Shown here in pieces: positions 27,164-35,195 of a stretch of DNA of 64,000 nucleotides (the stretch's first letter is position 1; each line of letters starts with the position of its first letter). The stretch is from Candidatus Latescibacterota bacterium (GTDB lineage Bacteria > Latescibacterota > UBA2968). The notes under the pieces were generated by a model. That model was not told the DNA's origin. It searched no databases and saw only the letters and a list, made by a program, of their open reading frames with translations. Location: NCBI GenBank assembly GCA_022824945.1, contig JAJDYX010000003.1, forward strand, positions 181,478 to 245,477, written 5' to 3'. Position numbers and translations under genes: made by a program.

Positions 27164-29092
27164 ATGACCATTCGCGCGATCATTATTGGCCTTTGCTTAT
27201 CTGTTTGGGTGAATTTTTGGCCCGCGTATAGCAGCCTGATTCTGCGTTCTTCCCGCGGGGATTTCGCCCATTTGTCTGTGGCTTTTCTCATCCCCTTTTT
27301 GGCCTTGCTCGCTTTTAATCACTTCTTTTCGCGCAGATTCAGGGGCCTCTCATCCTTTGAACTCATCGCGATATGTAGCATTGGCATGGTGGCTGCCAAT
27401 ATGCAAGGCGAGTGGCTTTCGGGTTATTTTCTCGGCGTTGTTACTGCGCCCATTTATTTTGCGTCAACGCAAAATATGTGGGACGAAAGGCTGTGGCCGC
27501 ATTTTACCGAGTGGAATGTGCTGACAGACCGCGCTGCGGCTACGGGTTTTTACGAAGGGCTGCCGCCTGGTGCTCCTTTTCCCTGGGATGCGTGGATCGC
27601 TCTTTTTCCTGGCTGGGTCATTTTTTTGGGTGCTGTATTTCTCGCCAATTTCTGTGTGGTCATTCTCCTCCGAAAACAGTGGATGGAGCACGAACGGCTC
27701 TCTTTTCCCATTGCTACAGCACTTCTCGAACTGACGGGTACGGGTGATTCAAAAGATGCGTTTGCCAATCTCGTTCGCTCGCGCTTTTTTCAGATTGGAT
27801 TTGCGCTCATTTTTGGCGTTTTTTGCTGGAATGTCGCCTCATGGTTTATTACGGCTTTGCCCCGTCTGGATGTTATGAGGCAGATCAATATTCCCATTGG
27901 TCGGGGTTTTCCACCGCTGTGGTTTCTCTTTCAGCCGATGACGATTGCATTTGCCTATTTCACGAAATCAGATGTGTTGTACAGCATCTGGTTTTTTCAC
28001 CTGCTCGCGATTCTTCAGGTTGGCATTTTCAATCGCTTTGGTTTGGATTTTGGCGGTTCCGATATGTGGTGTTCTATGGCTCCGGCTATTGGATGGCAGA
28101 GTTTTGGTGGTTTTATTGTTCTCGTTCTGTGGGGGCTGTGGATGGCGCGCGGACATTTGCGCGATGTCTGGCACAAGGTGTGGTCTCGCAATGCGCCGAT
28201 AGATGATGGGGGAGAACTTTTATCCTATCGCACGGCGTTTATTATTTTGATCTTGTGCAGTGTGTACACGGTTTTCTTTCTCGTGCAATCGGGTATGAAT
28301 GTCCTTACCTTACTCACCTTTTGGGGTGCGACGCTGATTCTCTATCTCGGTCTTGCACATATTATCGCAGAGAGCGGTCTGGTTTTTTTGCGCGGTCCTA
28401 TTACCGCTCAGGCATTTACCTGGCATGTCCTTGGTGTTGCGGGTATGGGCGCGCCGAGTGCTGTTGCACTGGGGCTGACGTACACATTTTTTTGCGATGC
28501 CAAAACTTTTGCGATTACAACTCTGGCGCATGTCCCGCGTCTGGCCGCGGCTGTGCCCGCCGAACGCCGCCGCGCTTTTGTTCCCGCGATTGCCACAGGT
28601 GCACTGATCGGCGCAACTACTGTTATTGCGTTTACTCTCTATCAGGGCTATTACGGTATTGGTAGCTATAATTTTGGGGTGGTTAGTTTTAATGGGTCCG
28701 GCGATGGTGCCGTGGGTTCGTGGACTTATACCGCCAACCGCATACACGCCGGGACGATGAGTACGGATTGGAATCGCGTGCGGTTTTTGGGTATTGGTGC
28801 CGTTTTTACAGGTATTTTGCTTTATATTCGCTATCGCTTTCCCCATTTTCCAATTCATCCGATTGGGTTTACGATTTCGTCGTCGGGCGTCTTGCGCAGT
28901 AGCCTTTTTTCTATTTTCTTTAGCTGGGCGATCAAAACGCTCGTTCTCAAATTTGGCGGTCTTGAACTCTATCGCAAAATCGCGCCTTTGTTTCTGGGGA
29001 TGCTTGCCGGTCAAATTGCCGGTATTGCATTGGGCGTTGTTGTGGATGCGCTTTTTTTCCCAGGCAATGGCCACAAACTCAACAGGTGGTAA
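27164..29092 (+). CDS. DUF6785-type polytopic membrane protein (OPT-like transporter)
   Basis: 642 residues from the ATG at 27164. About fourteen hydrophobic helices, RKQWMEHERLSFPIAT near residue 170 and the C-terminal FFPGNGHKLNRW match the DUF6785/DUF6784 family, related to oligopeptide-type (OPT) transporters. The same landmarks occur in the 35196-37142 protein (RKQWVEHERITFPLAQ, YFPGNGHMVHSW), so the two are paralogues. It heads the rightward arm and likely imports the substrate of the locus, which is inference. Confidence 0.8.
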   Translation: MTIRAIIIGLCLSVWVNFWPAYSSLILRSSRGDFAHLSVAFLIPFLALLAFNHFFSRRFRGLSSFELIAICSIGMVAANMQGEWLSGYFLGVVTAPIYFASTQNMWDERLWPHFTEWNVLTDRAAATGFYEGLPPGAPFPWDAWIALFPGWVIFLGAVFLANFCVVILLRKQWMEHERLSFPIATALLELTGTGDSKDAFANLVRSRFFQIGFALIFGVFCWNVASWFITALPRLDVMRQINIPIGRGFPPLWFLFQPMTIAFAYFTKSDVLYSIWFFHLLAILQVGIFNRFGLDFGGSDMWCSMAPAIGWQSFGGFIVLVLWGLWMARGHLRDVWHKVWSRNAPIDDGGELLSYRTAFIILILCSVYTVFFLVQSGMNVLTLLTFWGATLILYLGLAHIIAESGLVFLRGPITAQAFTWHVLGVAGMGAPSAVALGLTYTFFCDAKTFAITTLAHVPRLAAAVPAERRRAFVPAIATGALIGATTVIAFTLYQGYYGIGSYNFGVVSFNGSGDGAVGSWTYTANRIHAGTMSTDWNRVRFLGIGAVFTGILLYIRYRFPHFPIHPIGFTISSSGVLRSSLFSIFFSWAIKTLVLKFGGLELYRKIAPLFLGMLAGQIAGIALGVVVDALFFPGNGHKLNRW

Positions 29093-29095
29093 AAA

Positions 29096-30640
29096 GTGAC
29101 TTTCGATTTACTCATTCGCAATGCAACCGCCATTGACGGCACGGGCCGAACGCCCGGTTTTCAGGCGGATGTTGGCATTTGTGGGGATCGCATTGAGGCC
29201 ATTGGCGATTTGTCTCAGGCAGAGGCCGATACGGTTATTGACGCGACGGGACATATCGTCTGTCCCGGTTTTATCGATGTGCATGTTCATTCGGAAATTG
29301 CCCTTCTTACAGGTGTTCACCGCTATGCGGAAGTGCAGCAGGGGATTACGACGCAGCTTTTGACGCCCGATGGGTTTGGGTGGACGGGTCTGTCACCCGA
29401 GCACACGCGCGAATTGTGGACATATACGCGCTTTTCCGTTGGCGATGTCGATATACCGATTGGCTGGCAAACGCCTGAGGATTATCTGAGTCTTTTTCCC
29501 AATAACAGCCCGGCAAATGTGTATCCTCAAGTTCCTCATTGCGCGGTTCGCCTGTCTGCATGCGGGTGGGATGCGCGACCGGCAACGGATGATGAGATTG
29601 CACAGATGTCGGATCTTACGCGCCAGTGGATGGAGGTGGGGGCCGGTGCGCTCAATCTGGGTCTCGATTATCAGCCGAGTGCCAATGCGGATTTTCGGGA
29701 GCTTGTTGCGCTTTGCAAAGTCGCGGCGGAATACGGGGGTATTTACGCGGCTCATGTGCGTTATCACACGATTGGACGTGTTGCTGCATGGGAAGAGACG
29801 ATCGCGCTTTCCCGCGCTGCAAATATCCCGGTTCATATTTCGCACGAGAGGGTCAACGATGAGAATGCCGATTTGCTGGAGAGAATCGAGCGCGAGGATA
29901 TTGATCTGACTTTTGAATCTTATCTCTATCCGGCCGGGATGACGCATTTGTATATGATGTTGCCCATGAAGTTTCAGGTCGGTAGTCCAGATGAGGTCAA
30001 CGCGCGTCTTGAAGACCCTGATATTCGCGCTGAGTCCATCGCCGAACTCAAGACATGGCTCGGACGCGGCGATCAGATTGTGGGTTATACTGGCTCGGGC
30101 AAGTACACGGGAGAACGTCTGTGCGATCTCGCGGCTCGGGCAAATATATCTATCGAAGATTTTGCCTACGATCTGATTTTTCAGGAGCGCGAAGATCATG
30201 CTGTTATTTTTCCGTGGCAGGTTGATCCCGAAGTAGCCGCGCAGACCGTGACGCGCACAGCCACACATTCGCGTATGATGATTGCCAGTGATGGCATTTT
30301 TAATATTCCGCATCCACATCCGCGGGGTTTTGGGTGTTTTGCGCGCGTGCTGGGTCATTTTGTGCGCGAGCGCGAGTTGCTGACGTTTGAGGAAGCGATC
30401 TACAAGATGAGCGGTTTTCCCGCACGGCGTTTCAATATTCCCGATCGGGGCGAACTCGCTGTGGGCAAGGCCGCGGATCTCGTTGTTTTTGATCCCGATA
30501 CGGTGGCTGCGAGATCTACTTTTGAAAATCCCACGCTATCGCCAGTCGGTATTTCGCATGTTTTTGTCAACGGTCAGTCCGTTATTGCCAATGGAGAACC
30601 CACAGGTGCGTTGCCCGGTCAAGTACTGCGCCGAGCGTGA
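29096..30640 (+). CDS. N-acyl-D-amino-acid deacylase (D-aminoacylase) family protein
   Basis: 514 residues. LLIRNATAIDGTGR at the start, PGFIDVHVHSE (HxH), HVRYH, HISHERV and MIASDGIF give the amidohydrolase metal set, and GELAVGKAADLVVFDPD is the typical C-terminal sandwich. The start is GTG, three bases after the transporter stop, with AGGTGG upstream. It should cleave an N-acyl group from an amino acid or amino-sugar-like amide. Confidence 0.88.
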   Translation: MTFDLLIRNATAIDGTGRTPGFQADVGICGDRIEAIGDLSQAEADTVIDATGHIVCPGFIDVHVHSEIALLTGVHRYAEVQQGITTQLLTPDGFGWTGLSPEHTRELWTYTRFSVGDVDIPIGWQTPEDYLSLFPNNSPANVYPQVPHCAVRLSACGWDARPATDDEIAQMSDLTRQWMEVGAGALNLGLDYQPSANADFRELVALCKVAAEYGGIYAAHVRYHTIGRVAAWEETIALSRAANIPVHISHERVNDENADLLERIEREDIDLTFESYLYPAGMTHLYMMLPMKFQVGSPDEVNARLEDPDIRAESIAELKTWLGRGDQIVGYTGSGKYTGERLCDLAARANISIEDFAYDLIFQEREDHAVIFPWQVDPEVAAQTVTRTATHSRMMIASDGIFNIPHPHPRGFGCFARVLGHFVRERELLTFEEAIYKMSGFPARRFNIPDRGELAVGKAADLVVFDPDTVAARSTFENPTLSPVGISHVFVNGQSVIANGEPTGALPGQVLRRA

Positions 30641-30650
30641 TTTCTGATCT

Positions 30651-31379
30651 ATGTCCATTCAAGTGAAAATTTGCGATACGCCCGACGATGTGGCCCGCGT
30701 TGCTGCGTCGGAAATTGCCGCGCTTATTCGCCAGAAGCCAGATGCTGTGCTGGGTTTGGCGACGGGATCAACGCCTGTGAAGACGTATGCCGAACTCGTG
30801 CGGGTGAACCGGGAGGGGCTGAGTTTTTCGCGTTTGATTACCTTTAATCTCGATGAGTATTGGGGGATTGATGGCACGCATCCACAGAGTTACCGTTATT
30901 TTATGAATCACACGTTTTTTGCGGGTACTGATATTCAATTGTGGAATACGCATGTACCCAATGGCACGGCAGTGGATGCCGATCTCGAGTGCGAGGCTTT
31001 TGAGACCAGGATACGGGCGTGTGGTGGTGTGGATTTGTGGTTGCTCGGCATTGGTCGCAATGGACATATTGCTTTTAATGAGCCTGGCAGTGCGCCCGAT
31101 TCTCGCACCCGTCTGGTCGATTTGACCGAGAGTACGATTGCGGCGAATAGTCGCTTTTTTAAGCATGTTGAAGATGTGCCCAAACAGGCGCTTACTGCGG
31201 GGATTGCGACGATCTGTGAGGCGAAGCGGATTCTTCTTCTGGCGATGGGTAAGGATAAGGCAGGAGCGATTGCTCGCGCTGTTCAGGGTGTTCCACATTC
31301 GAGTTGTCCGGCGAGTTTTTTACAGACACATTCGGATTGTACGTTTATTTTAGATAGAGAGGCGGCTTGTGAAGGGTGA
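30651..31379 (+). CDS. nagB: Glucosamine-6-phosphate deaminase
   Basis: 242 residues with the phosphate loop LATGSTPVKTYAEL, FNLDEYWGI with the catalytic Asp, and GIGRNGHIAFNEPGS with the catalytic His/Glu. It converts glucosamine-6-phosphate to fructose-6-phosphate and ammonia, the entry of amino sugars into glycolysis. Its last codons and stop lie inside a GAAGGGTGAAGGG repeat, so the repeat sets the C-terminus. It lies 10 bases after the deacylase gene. Confidence 0.95.
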   Translation: MSIQVKICDTPDDVARVAASEIAALIRQKPDAVLGLATGSTPVKTYAELVRVNREGLSFSRLITFNLDEYWGIDGTHPQSYRYFMNHTFFAGTDIQLWNTHVPNGTAVDADLECEAFETRIRACGGVDLWLLGIGRNGHIAFNEPGSAPDSRTRLVDLTESTIAANSRFFKHVEDVPKQALTAGIATICEAKRILLLAMGKDKAGAIARAVQGVPHSSCPASFLQTHSDCTFILDREAACEG

Positions 31380-31433
31380 AGGGTAAAGTGTGAAGTGTGA
31401 AGACCACCAATTCTTAATTCTCAATTTTTAATT
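31369..31433 (+). repeat. GAAGGGT / TTAATT-type repeat tract
   Basis: A GAAGGGTGAAGGGTAAAGTG tract continues as TGAAGTGTGAAG and is followed by TTCTTAATTCTCAATTTTTA. It begins inside the final nagB codons and ends 17 bases before the next start codon. It is the complement of the CTTCACC family at 16064-16095. Confidence 0.65.
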
Positions 31434-31450
31434 AAACAGAAAGGTTTACT

Positions 31451-32545
31451 ATGAAAAAAACCCTTGCCGTGCTCGAAGGCGATGGCATTGGGCCAGAGAT
31501 TGTACGCGAAGGGATTAAAGCGCTTCGCACGATTGAAAAAAAGTTTGATCACGAGTTTGTGCTGGAATACGCGCCTTTTGGTGCGGCGTCGTATTTTGAC
31601 GTGGGCAGTCCGTTTCCCGATGAGACAAAAGCCCTGTGTGATCGGGCAGACGCGATTATCAAAGGTCCGGTGGGGCTTTCCATTGAAGAGACGAAGAAAA
31701 TTCCACAGGAGTCGCGTCCGGAACTCGGTGCTATTCTGCCTTTGCGAAAGCGTTTTAATACGTATGCCAATTATCGACCGGTCAGGCTGCCCAAATCTCT
31801 CGCGTCATTTTCCCCCTTGCGCGATAGCGTCGTTGGAGAGGGTATTGATATTCTCATGATTCGGGAACTGGTGGGTGGTATTTATTTTGGCGAGAAAGAA
31901 GAAGGTACTGCCACAGGTATGAAATACGCGCGCGACGATTGTATTTATACCGAAGAACAGGTGCGCGCGATTGGGAAAATTGCGTTTGACGAAGCCCGAC
32001 GTCTCGGTGTCAGGATGACCCATGTCCACAAATCCAATGTGCTGGCGACGTCTCGGCTTTGGGATGCGATTATCGAAGATATGGCAAAAGAATACGACGA
32101 TGTCGAATACGTGTCGATTATCGTCGATAATGCGGCTTTTCAACTCGTTAGAGATCCCAGGCAATTCAATGGGGTTATGCTTCTGGAAAATATGCAAGGC
32201 GATATTCTGACCGATCAGGCGGGCGGTTTGCTCGGTTCTCTCGGTTTGATGCCTTCGGCGTGTATGGGGCCAGAAAAGGGCTATGTGGAACCGGCGCACG
32301 GCTCGGCACCCGATATCGCGGGGCAAAATATCGCCAATCCCTATTCTATGATTGGCAGTATTGCATTTTTGCTGGATAAATGTCTGGGTCTCAAAGAGGA
32401 GTCCGACGCTTTGTGGAACGCTATGTTTGATATTCTCGAAAGAGGATATGCCACTTCTGAACTCGCCTCAGAAATAACCGATCCCAAGAATGTTCTTTCG
32501 ACGAGTGATTTTGGCGATATGGTCGTCGATATTTTGAGTCATTAA
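31451..32545 (+). CDS. 3-isopropylmalate-dehydrogenase-like (IDH/IPMDH/tartrate dehydrogenase family)
   Basis: 364 residues. LEGDGIGPEIV at the start, MIRELVGGIYFG (the leucine-branch specificity loop), HKSNVL with the catalytic Lys, DNAAFQLVRDP and EPAHGSAPDIAG are all family motifs. The segment LLENMQGDILTDQAGGLLGSLG differs from common LeuB (NLFGDILSD), so a sugar-acid or tartrate-type substrate is also possible, and its place in a glycan operon favours caution. AGAAAGG precedes the ATG. Confidence 0.82.
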   Translation: MKKTLAVLEGDGIGPEIVREGIKALRTIEKKFDHEFVLEYAPFGAASYFDVGSPFPDETKALCDRADAIIKGPVGLSIEETKKIPQESRPELGAILPLRKRFNTYANYRPVRLPKSLASFSPLRDSVVGEGIDILMIRELVGGIYFGEKEEGTATGMKYARDDCIYTEEQVRAIGKIAFDEARRLGVRMTHVHKSNVLATSRLWDAIIEDMAKEYDDVEYVSIIVDNAAFQLVRDPRQFNGVMLLENMQGDILTDQAGGLLGSLGLMPSACMGPEKGYVEPAHGSAPDIAGQNIANPYSMIGSIAFLLDKCLGLKEESDALWNAMFDILERGYATSELASEITDPKNVLSTSDFGDMVVDILSH

Positions 32546-32561
32546 ACGAAGGAGATTTTCC

Positions 32562-33632
32562 ATGAGTAATATCATCGCTTTTATTGGTACCTATACTCGC
32601 ACTGGCAGCAAAGGTATTTACGTTCACCGATTCAATACTGAAACTGGCGAACTCACCCCGGCTAATAGTATTGAGAGTGAGAATCCGACATTTCTCGCCA
32701 TTCATCCCAATGGACGATTTCTCTATGCGGTCAATGAGATCAGTGAATACAATGGCGAGAGTGCGGGGGCGATTAGCGCGTATGCCATTGATGCAGAGGC
32801 TGCAGACCTCGCGTTTATCAACCGGCAATCGACAAGGGGCACGGGTCCCTGTCATTTGAATATCGACGCGACGGGTCGCTATGCTGTGGTGGCAAATTAC
32901 GGTGGGGGTAGTACCTGTATTTTGCCCATTGGGGAAGATGGCGCATTGGGCGAAGCGTCGGATTTTATTCAGCACGAGGGCAGTAGTGTCAATCCGCAAC
33001 GGCAGCAAGGTCCCCACGCCCATTCTGCGAATATTTCACCGGATAACAAGCGCGTTTATGTTGCCGACCTCGGTTTGGACAAGGTGTTGATTTTTGAGCT
33101 TGATCTCGAAGATGGCAAACTCGTTGCGAATGATCCCCCATCTGTCTCTGTTGCGCCTGGTGAGGGACCGCGCCATTTTGCTTTTCACCCCGGGGGAGAA
33201 TACGCTTATCTCATTAATGAGATCGGAAATACTGTCAATGCCTATGCATATTGTGCAGAGACCGGCGCGTTGACCGAGTTGCAATCTATCGCCACATTGC
33301 CCGGCGATTTTTCAGAGACGAGCCATACGGCGGATATTCACGTTTCATCCGATGGTAAGTTTGTGTATGGGTCAAATCGCGGTCACGATAGTGTCGCCAT
33401 TTTTGCGGTTGATGAGTCCAGCGGTCACCTGACGCCGGTCGATATTCACTCCACTGGAGGAGAAACGCCTCGCAATATCGCGCTTTCGCCCGATGGCAAT
33501 TACTTGCTCGCGGAGAATCAAAGTAGCGATACGATTGTTTCTTTCGCCATCGACCGAGAGACCGGAAAATTGACAGAGACCGGGCATGTCGTGGAAGTGC
33601 CCATGCCCGTTTGCCTGAAGTTTTTGGCGTAG
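32562..33632 (+). CDS. Lactonase family protein, 6-phosphogluconolactonase (YbhE-type)
   Basis: 356-residue seven-bladed beta-propeller. IGTYTRTGSKGIYV at the start, GPHAHS (metal/catalytic His site), GEGPRHFAFHP and GETPRNIALSPDGNYL near the end are signatures of the bacterial 6-phosphogluconolactonase/cis-aconitate-lactonase family. It probably opens a sugar lactone in the pathway. AAGGAG lies ahead of the ATG, 16 bases after the preceding stop. Confidence 0.9.
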   Translation: MSNIIAFIGTYTRTGSKGIYVHRFNTETGELTPANSIESENPTFLAIHPNGRFLYAVNEISEYNGESAGAISAYAIDAEAADLAFINRQSTRGTGPCHLNIDATGRYAVVANYGGGSTCILPIGEDGALGEASDFIQHEGSSVNPQRQQGPHAHSANISPDNKRVYVADLGLDKVLIFELDLEDGKLVANDPPSVSVAPGEGPRHFAFHPGGEYAYLINEIGNTVNAYAYCAETGALTELQSIATLPGDFSETSHTADIHVSSDGKFVYGSNRGHDSVAIFAVDESSGHLTPVDIHSTGGETPRNIALSPDGNYLLAENQSSDTIVSFAIDRETGKLTETGHVVEVPMPVCLKFLA

Positions 33633-33647
33633 AAGGAGAGGTTTGCG

Positions 33648-35153
33648 ATGTCCAGTGATCGTCCCAATGTGCTTTTGATTATGACGGACCAGCAACCGGT
33701 ATCGACGATTGGTTGTTATGGCAATTCGGTTGTTGAGACACCCGCGCAGGACCGCCTGGCACGAGAGGGTATGCGGTTCGACAATTTTTATATTGCGGCG
33801 TTTCCGTGTACGCCGTCTCGGGCGACGTATTTGACCGGGCGCTATACGCACAACCACGGGGTGGTGGTAAACGATGTGGAATTAGACGATGCGTTGCCGT
33901 CAATAGGCAATACGTTTCGCGATGTGGGCTATCAAACCGCGTGGATTGGCAAGTGGCATTTGGGGGGACAGATGTATCGCGGGATTGCGGAACGCGGTCC
34001 GTTTGATAATAGCTGGGTAAGGAAGCGGATAGATAGCACACGCGATTTTGAGTTTGTGCAAGTGGAGGGCGGCACGGGCGAGGATGAACCCCGCAGTGGG
34101 TTTGATCACTGGGTTGGAGGCTGGAAGCATTTCAAAGCGTATTTGCAGACGACCGATTTGCCCGATGAGGTTAAAAATGCGCCTCGCGTGGGGAATCACC
34201 AGGCAGCGCCGAGTGCCTCAGATCGGGAGCACAGTGTGAGTTTGTTGGGGGAGGATCACCACATGGCGCACTTTTTTGCCGATGAGATGGTGTCGTTTCT
34301 CAATGCCAATCGGGACAATTCATTTTGTGCGGTGTTGTCTTTTTTCGGACCGCATTTGCCCGTCTGCCCGCCCGAGCCATGGGATGAGATGTACGATTTG
34401 GACGATGTACCCCTGCCCGATAATTACGACGCGCCATTGGAGGATAAGCCGCGTTTTCAATCGGGTCATGACCGCACTTATGTGCGCGATGTCTGGTCGA
34501 GAGATGAGGTTCGGGACTATATTCGGCGTTATTGGGGATATGTGAGTTATATCGACGCACAAGTCGAGCGGGTGCTCAACGCGCTGGATGACAATGGTCA
34601 GGCGGAGAATACGATTGTGATGTTTGTTTCAGATCACGGCGATATGGTGGGTCAGTTTGGCATGGTGTATAAGCTGACGTATTGTGGCTACGATACGTTG
34701 ATGAAGGTGCCGTGTTTGGTGCGGTGGCCCGGGCGGATTGAGGCGGGGTCTGTGAATACTTCACTGAATAGCAGTGTGGATGTGATGCCCACGCTGCTGG
34801 ATCTGGCGGGTATGGATATTCCCGAGGGGGTGGATGGCGAGAGTATAGGCGGTGTTTTGAAGGGCGAGCGCGATGTTGCGCGAGAAGAGATTTTTACGGA
34901 TTTGATGAATCGCGGTGTGATGCTCAGGCAGGGAACGTGGAAGTTTGTGTTGAATTGGAAGCCCTCAGATGGCGAGCGCGATTTGGACGAGCTTTACAAT
35001 CTGGCGGAGGATTCTCTTGAGGAACACAATCTGGCGTATCGGGATCGCGCGCGTGCCGCATCGATGCGAGATCGCATTTTGAGCTGGTTGGAGGAGACGG
35101 GACATCCGTATGTAAATACTATCCGGGTACAGGCATTTCGAGAACCATCTTGA
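33648..35153 (+). CDS. Sulfatase (S1 family), CTPSR motif
   Basis: 501 residues. NVLLIMTDQQ gives the metal-binding Asp pair, and PCTPSRATYLTGR holds the Cys (about residue 54) that is converted to formylglycine. GKWHLGG, FVSDHGDMVGQ and a C-terminal sulfatase subdomain follow. It hydrolyses a sulfate ester, here probably from a sugar. There is no signal peptide, so it is predicted cytosolic. GAAGGAGAGG precedes the ATG; it ends the rightward operon before a strong terminator. Confidence 0.93.
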   Translation: MSSDRPNVLLIMTDQQPVSTIGCYGNSVVETPAQDRLAREGMRFDNFYIAAFPCTPSRATYLTGRYTHNHGVVVNDVELDDALPSIGNTFRDVGYQTAWIGKWHLGGQMYRGIAERGPFDNSWVRKRIDSTRDFEFVQVEGGTGEDEPRSGFDHWVGGWKHFKAYLQTTDLPDEVKNAPRVGNHQAAPSASDREHSVSLLGEDHHMAHFFADEMVSFLNANRDNSFCAVLSFFGPHLPVCPPEPWDEMYDLDDVPLPDNYDAPLEDKPRFQSGHDRTYVRDVWSRDEVRDYIRRYWGYVSYIDAQVERVLNALDDNGQAENTIVMFVSDHGDMVGQFGMVYKLTYCGYDTLMKVPCLVRWPGRIEAGSVNTSLNSSVDVMPTLLDLAGMDIPEGVDGESIGGVLKGERDVAREEIFTDLMNRGVMLRQGTWKFVLNWKPSDGERDLDELYNLAEDSLEEHNLAYRDRARAASMRDRILSWLEETGHPYVNTIRVQAFREPS

Positions 35154-35157
35154 ATTG

Positions 35158-35192
35158 AAAAGGGTTGTCATCGCGCGATGGCGACCCTTTTT
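35158..35192 (+). terminator. Rho-independent terminator after sulfatase gene
   Basis: A 15-base-pair stem (AAAAGGGTTGTCATC with GATGGCGACCCTTTT, two G-U pairs) closes a GCGC loop and runs into a T tract. It sits five bases after the sulfatase stop and ends the rightward operon; the A-rich 5' side lets it also work for the converging gene. Confidence 0.85.
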
Positions 35193-35195
35193 GAC

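Noticed and set aside
28310..30358. Long minus-strand frames (254 and 321 codons) opposite the DUF6785 and D-aminoacylase genes
   Set aside because: Antisense shadows of well-supported genes, rich in Arg/Asn/His and without domain features.
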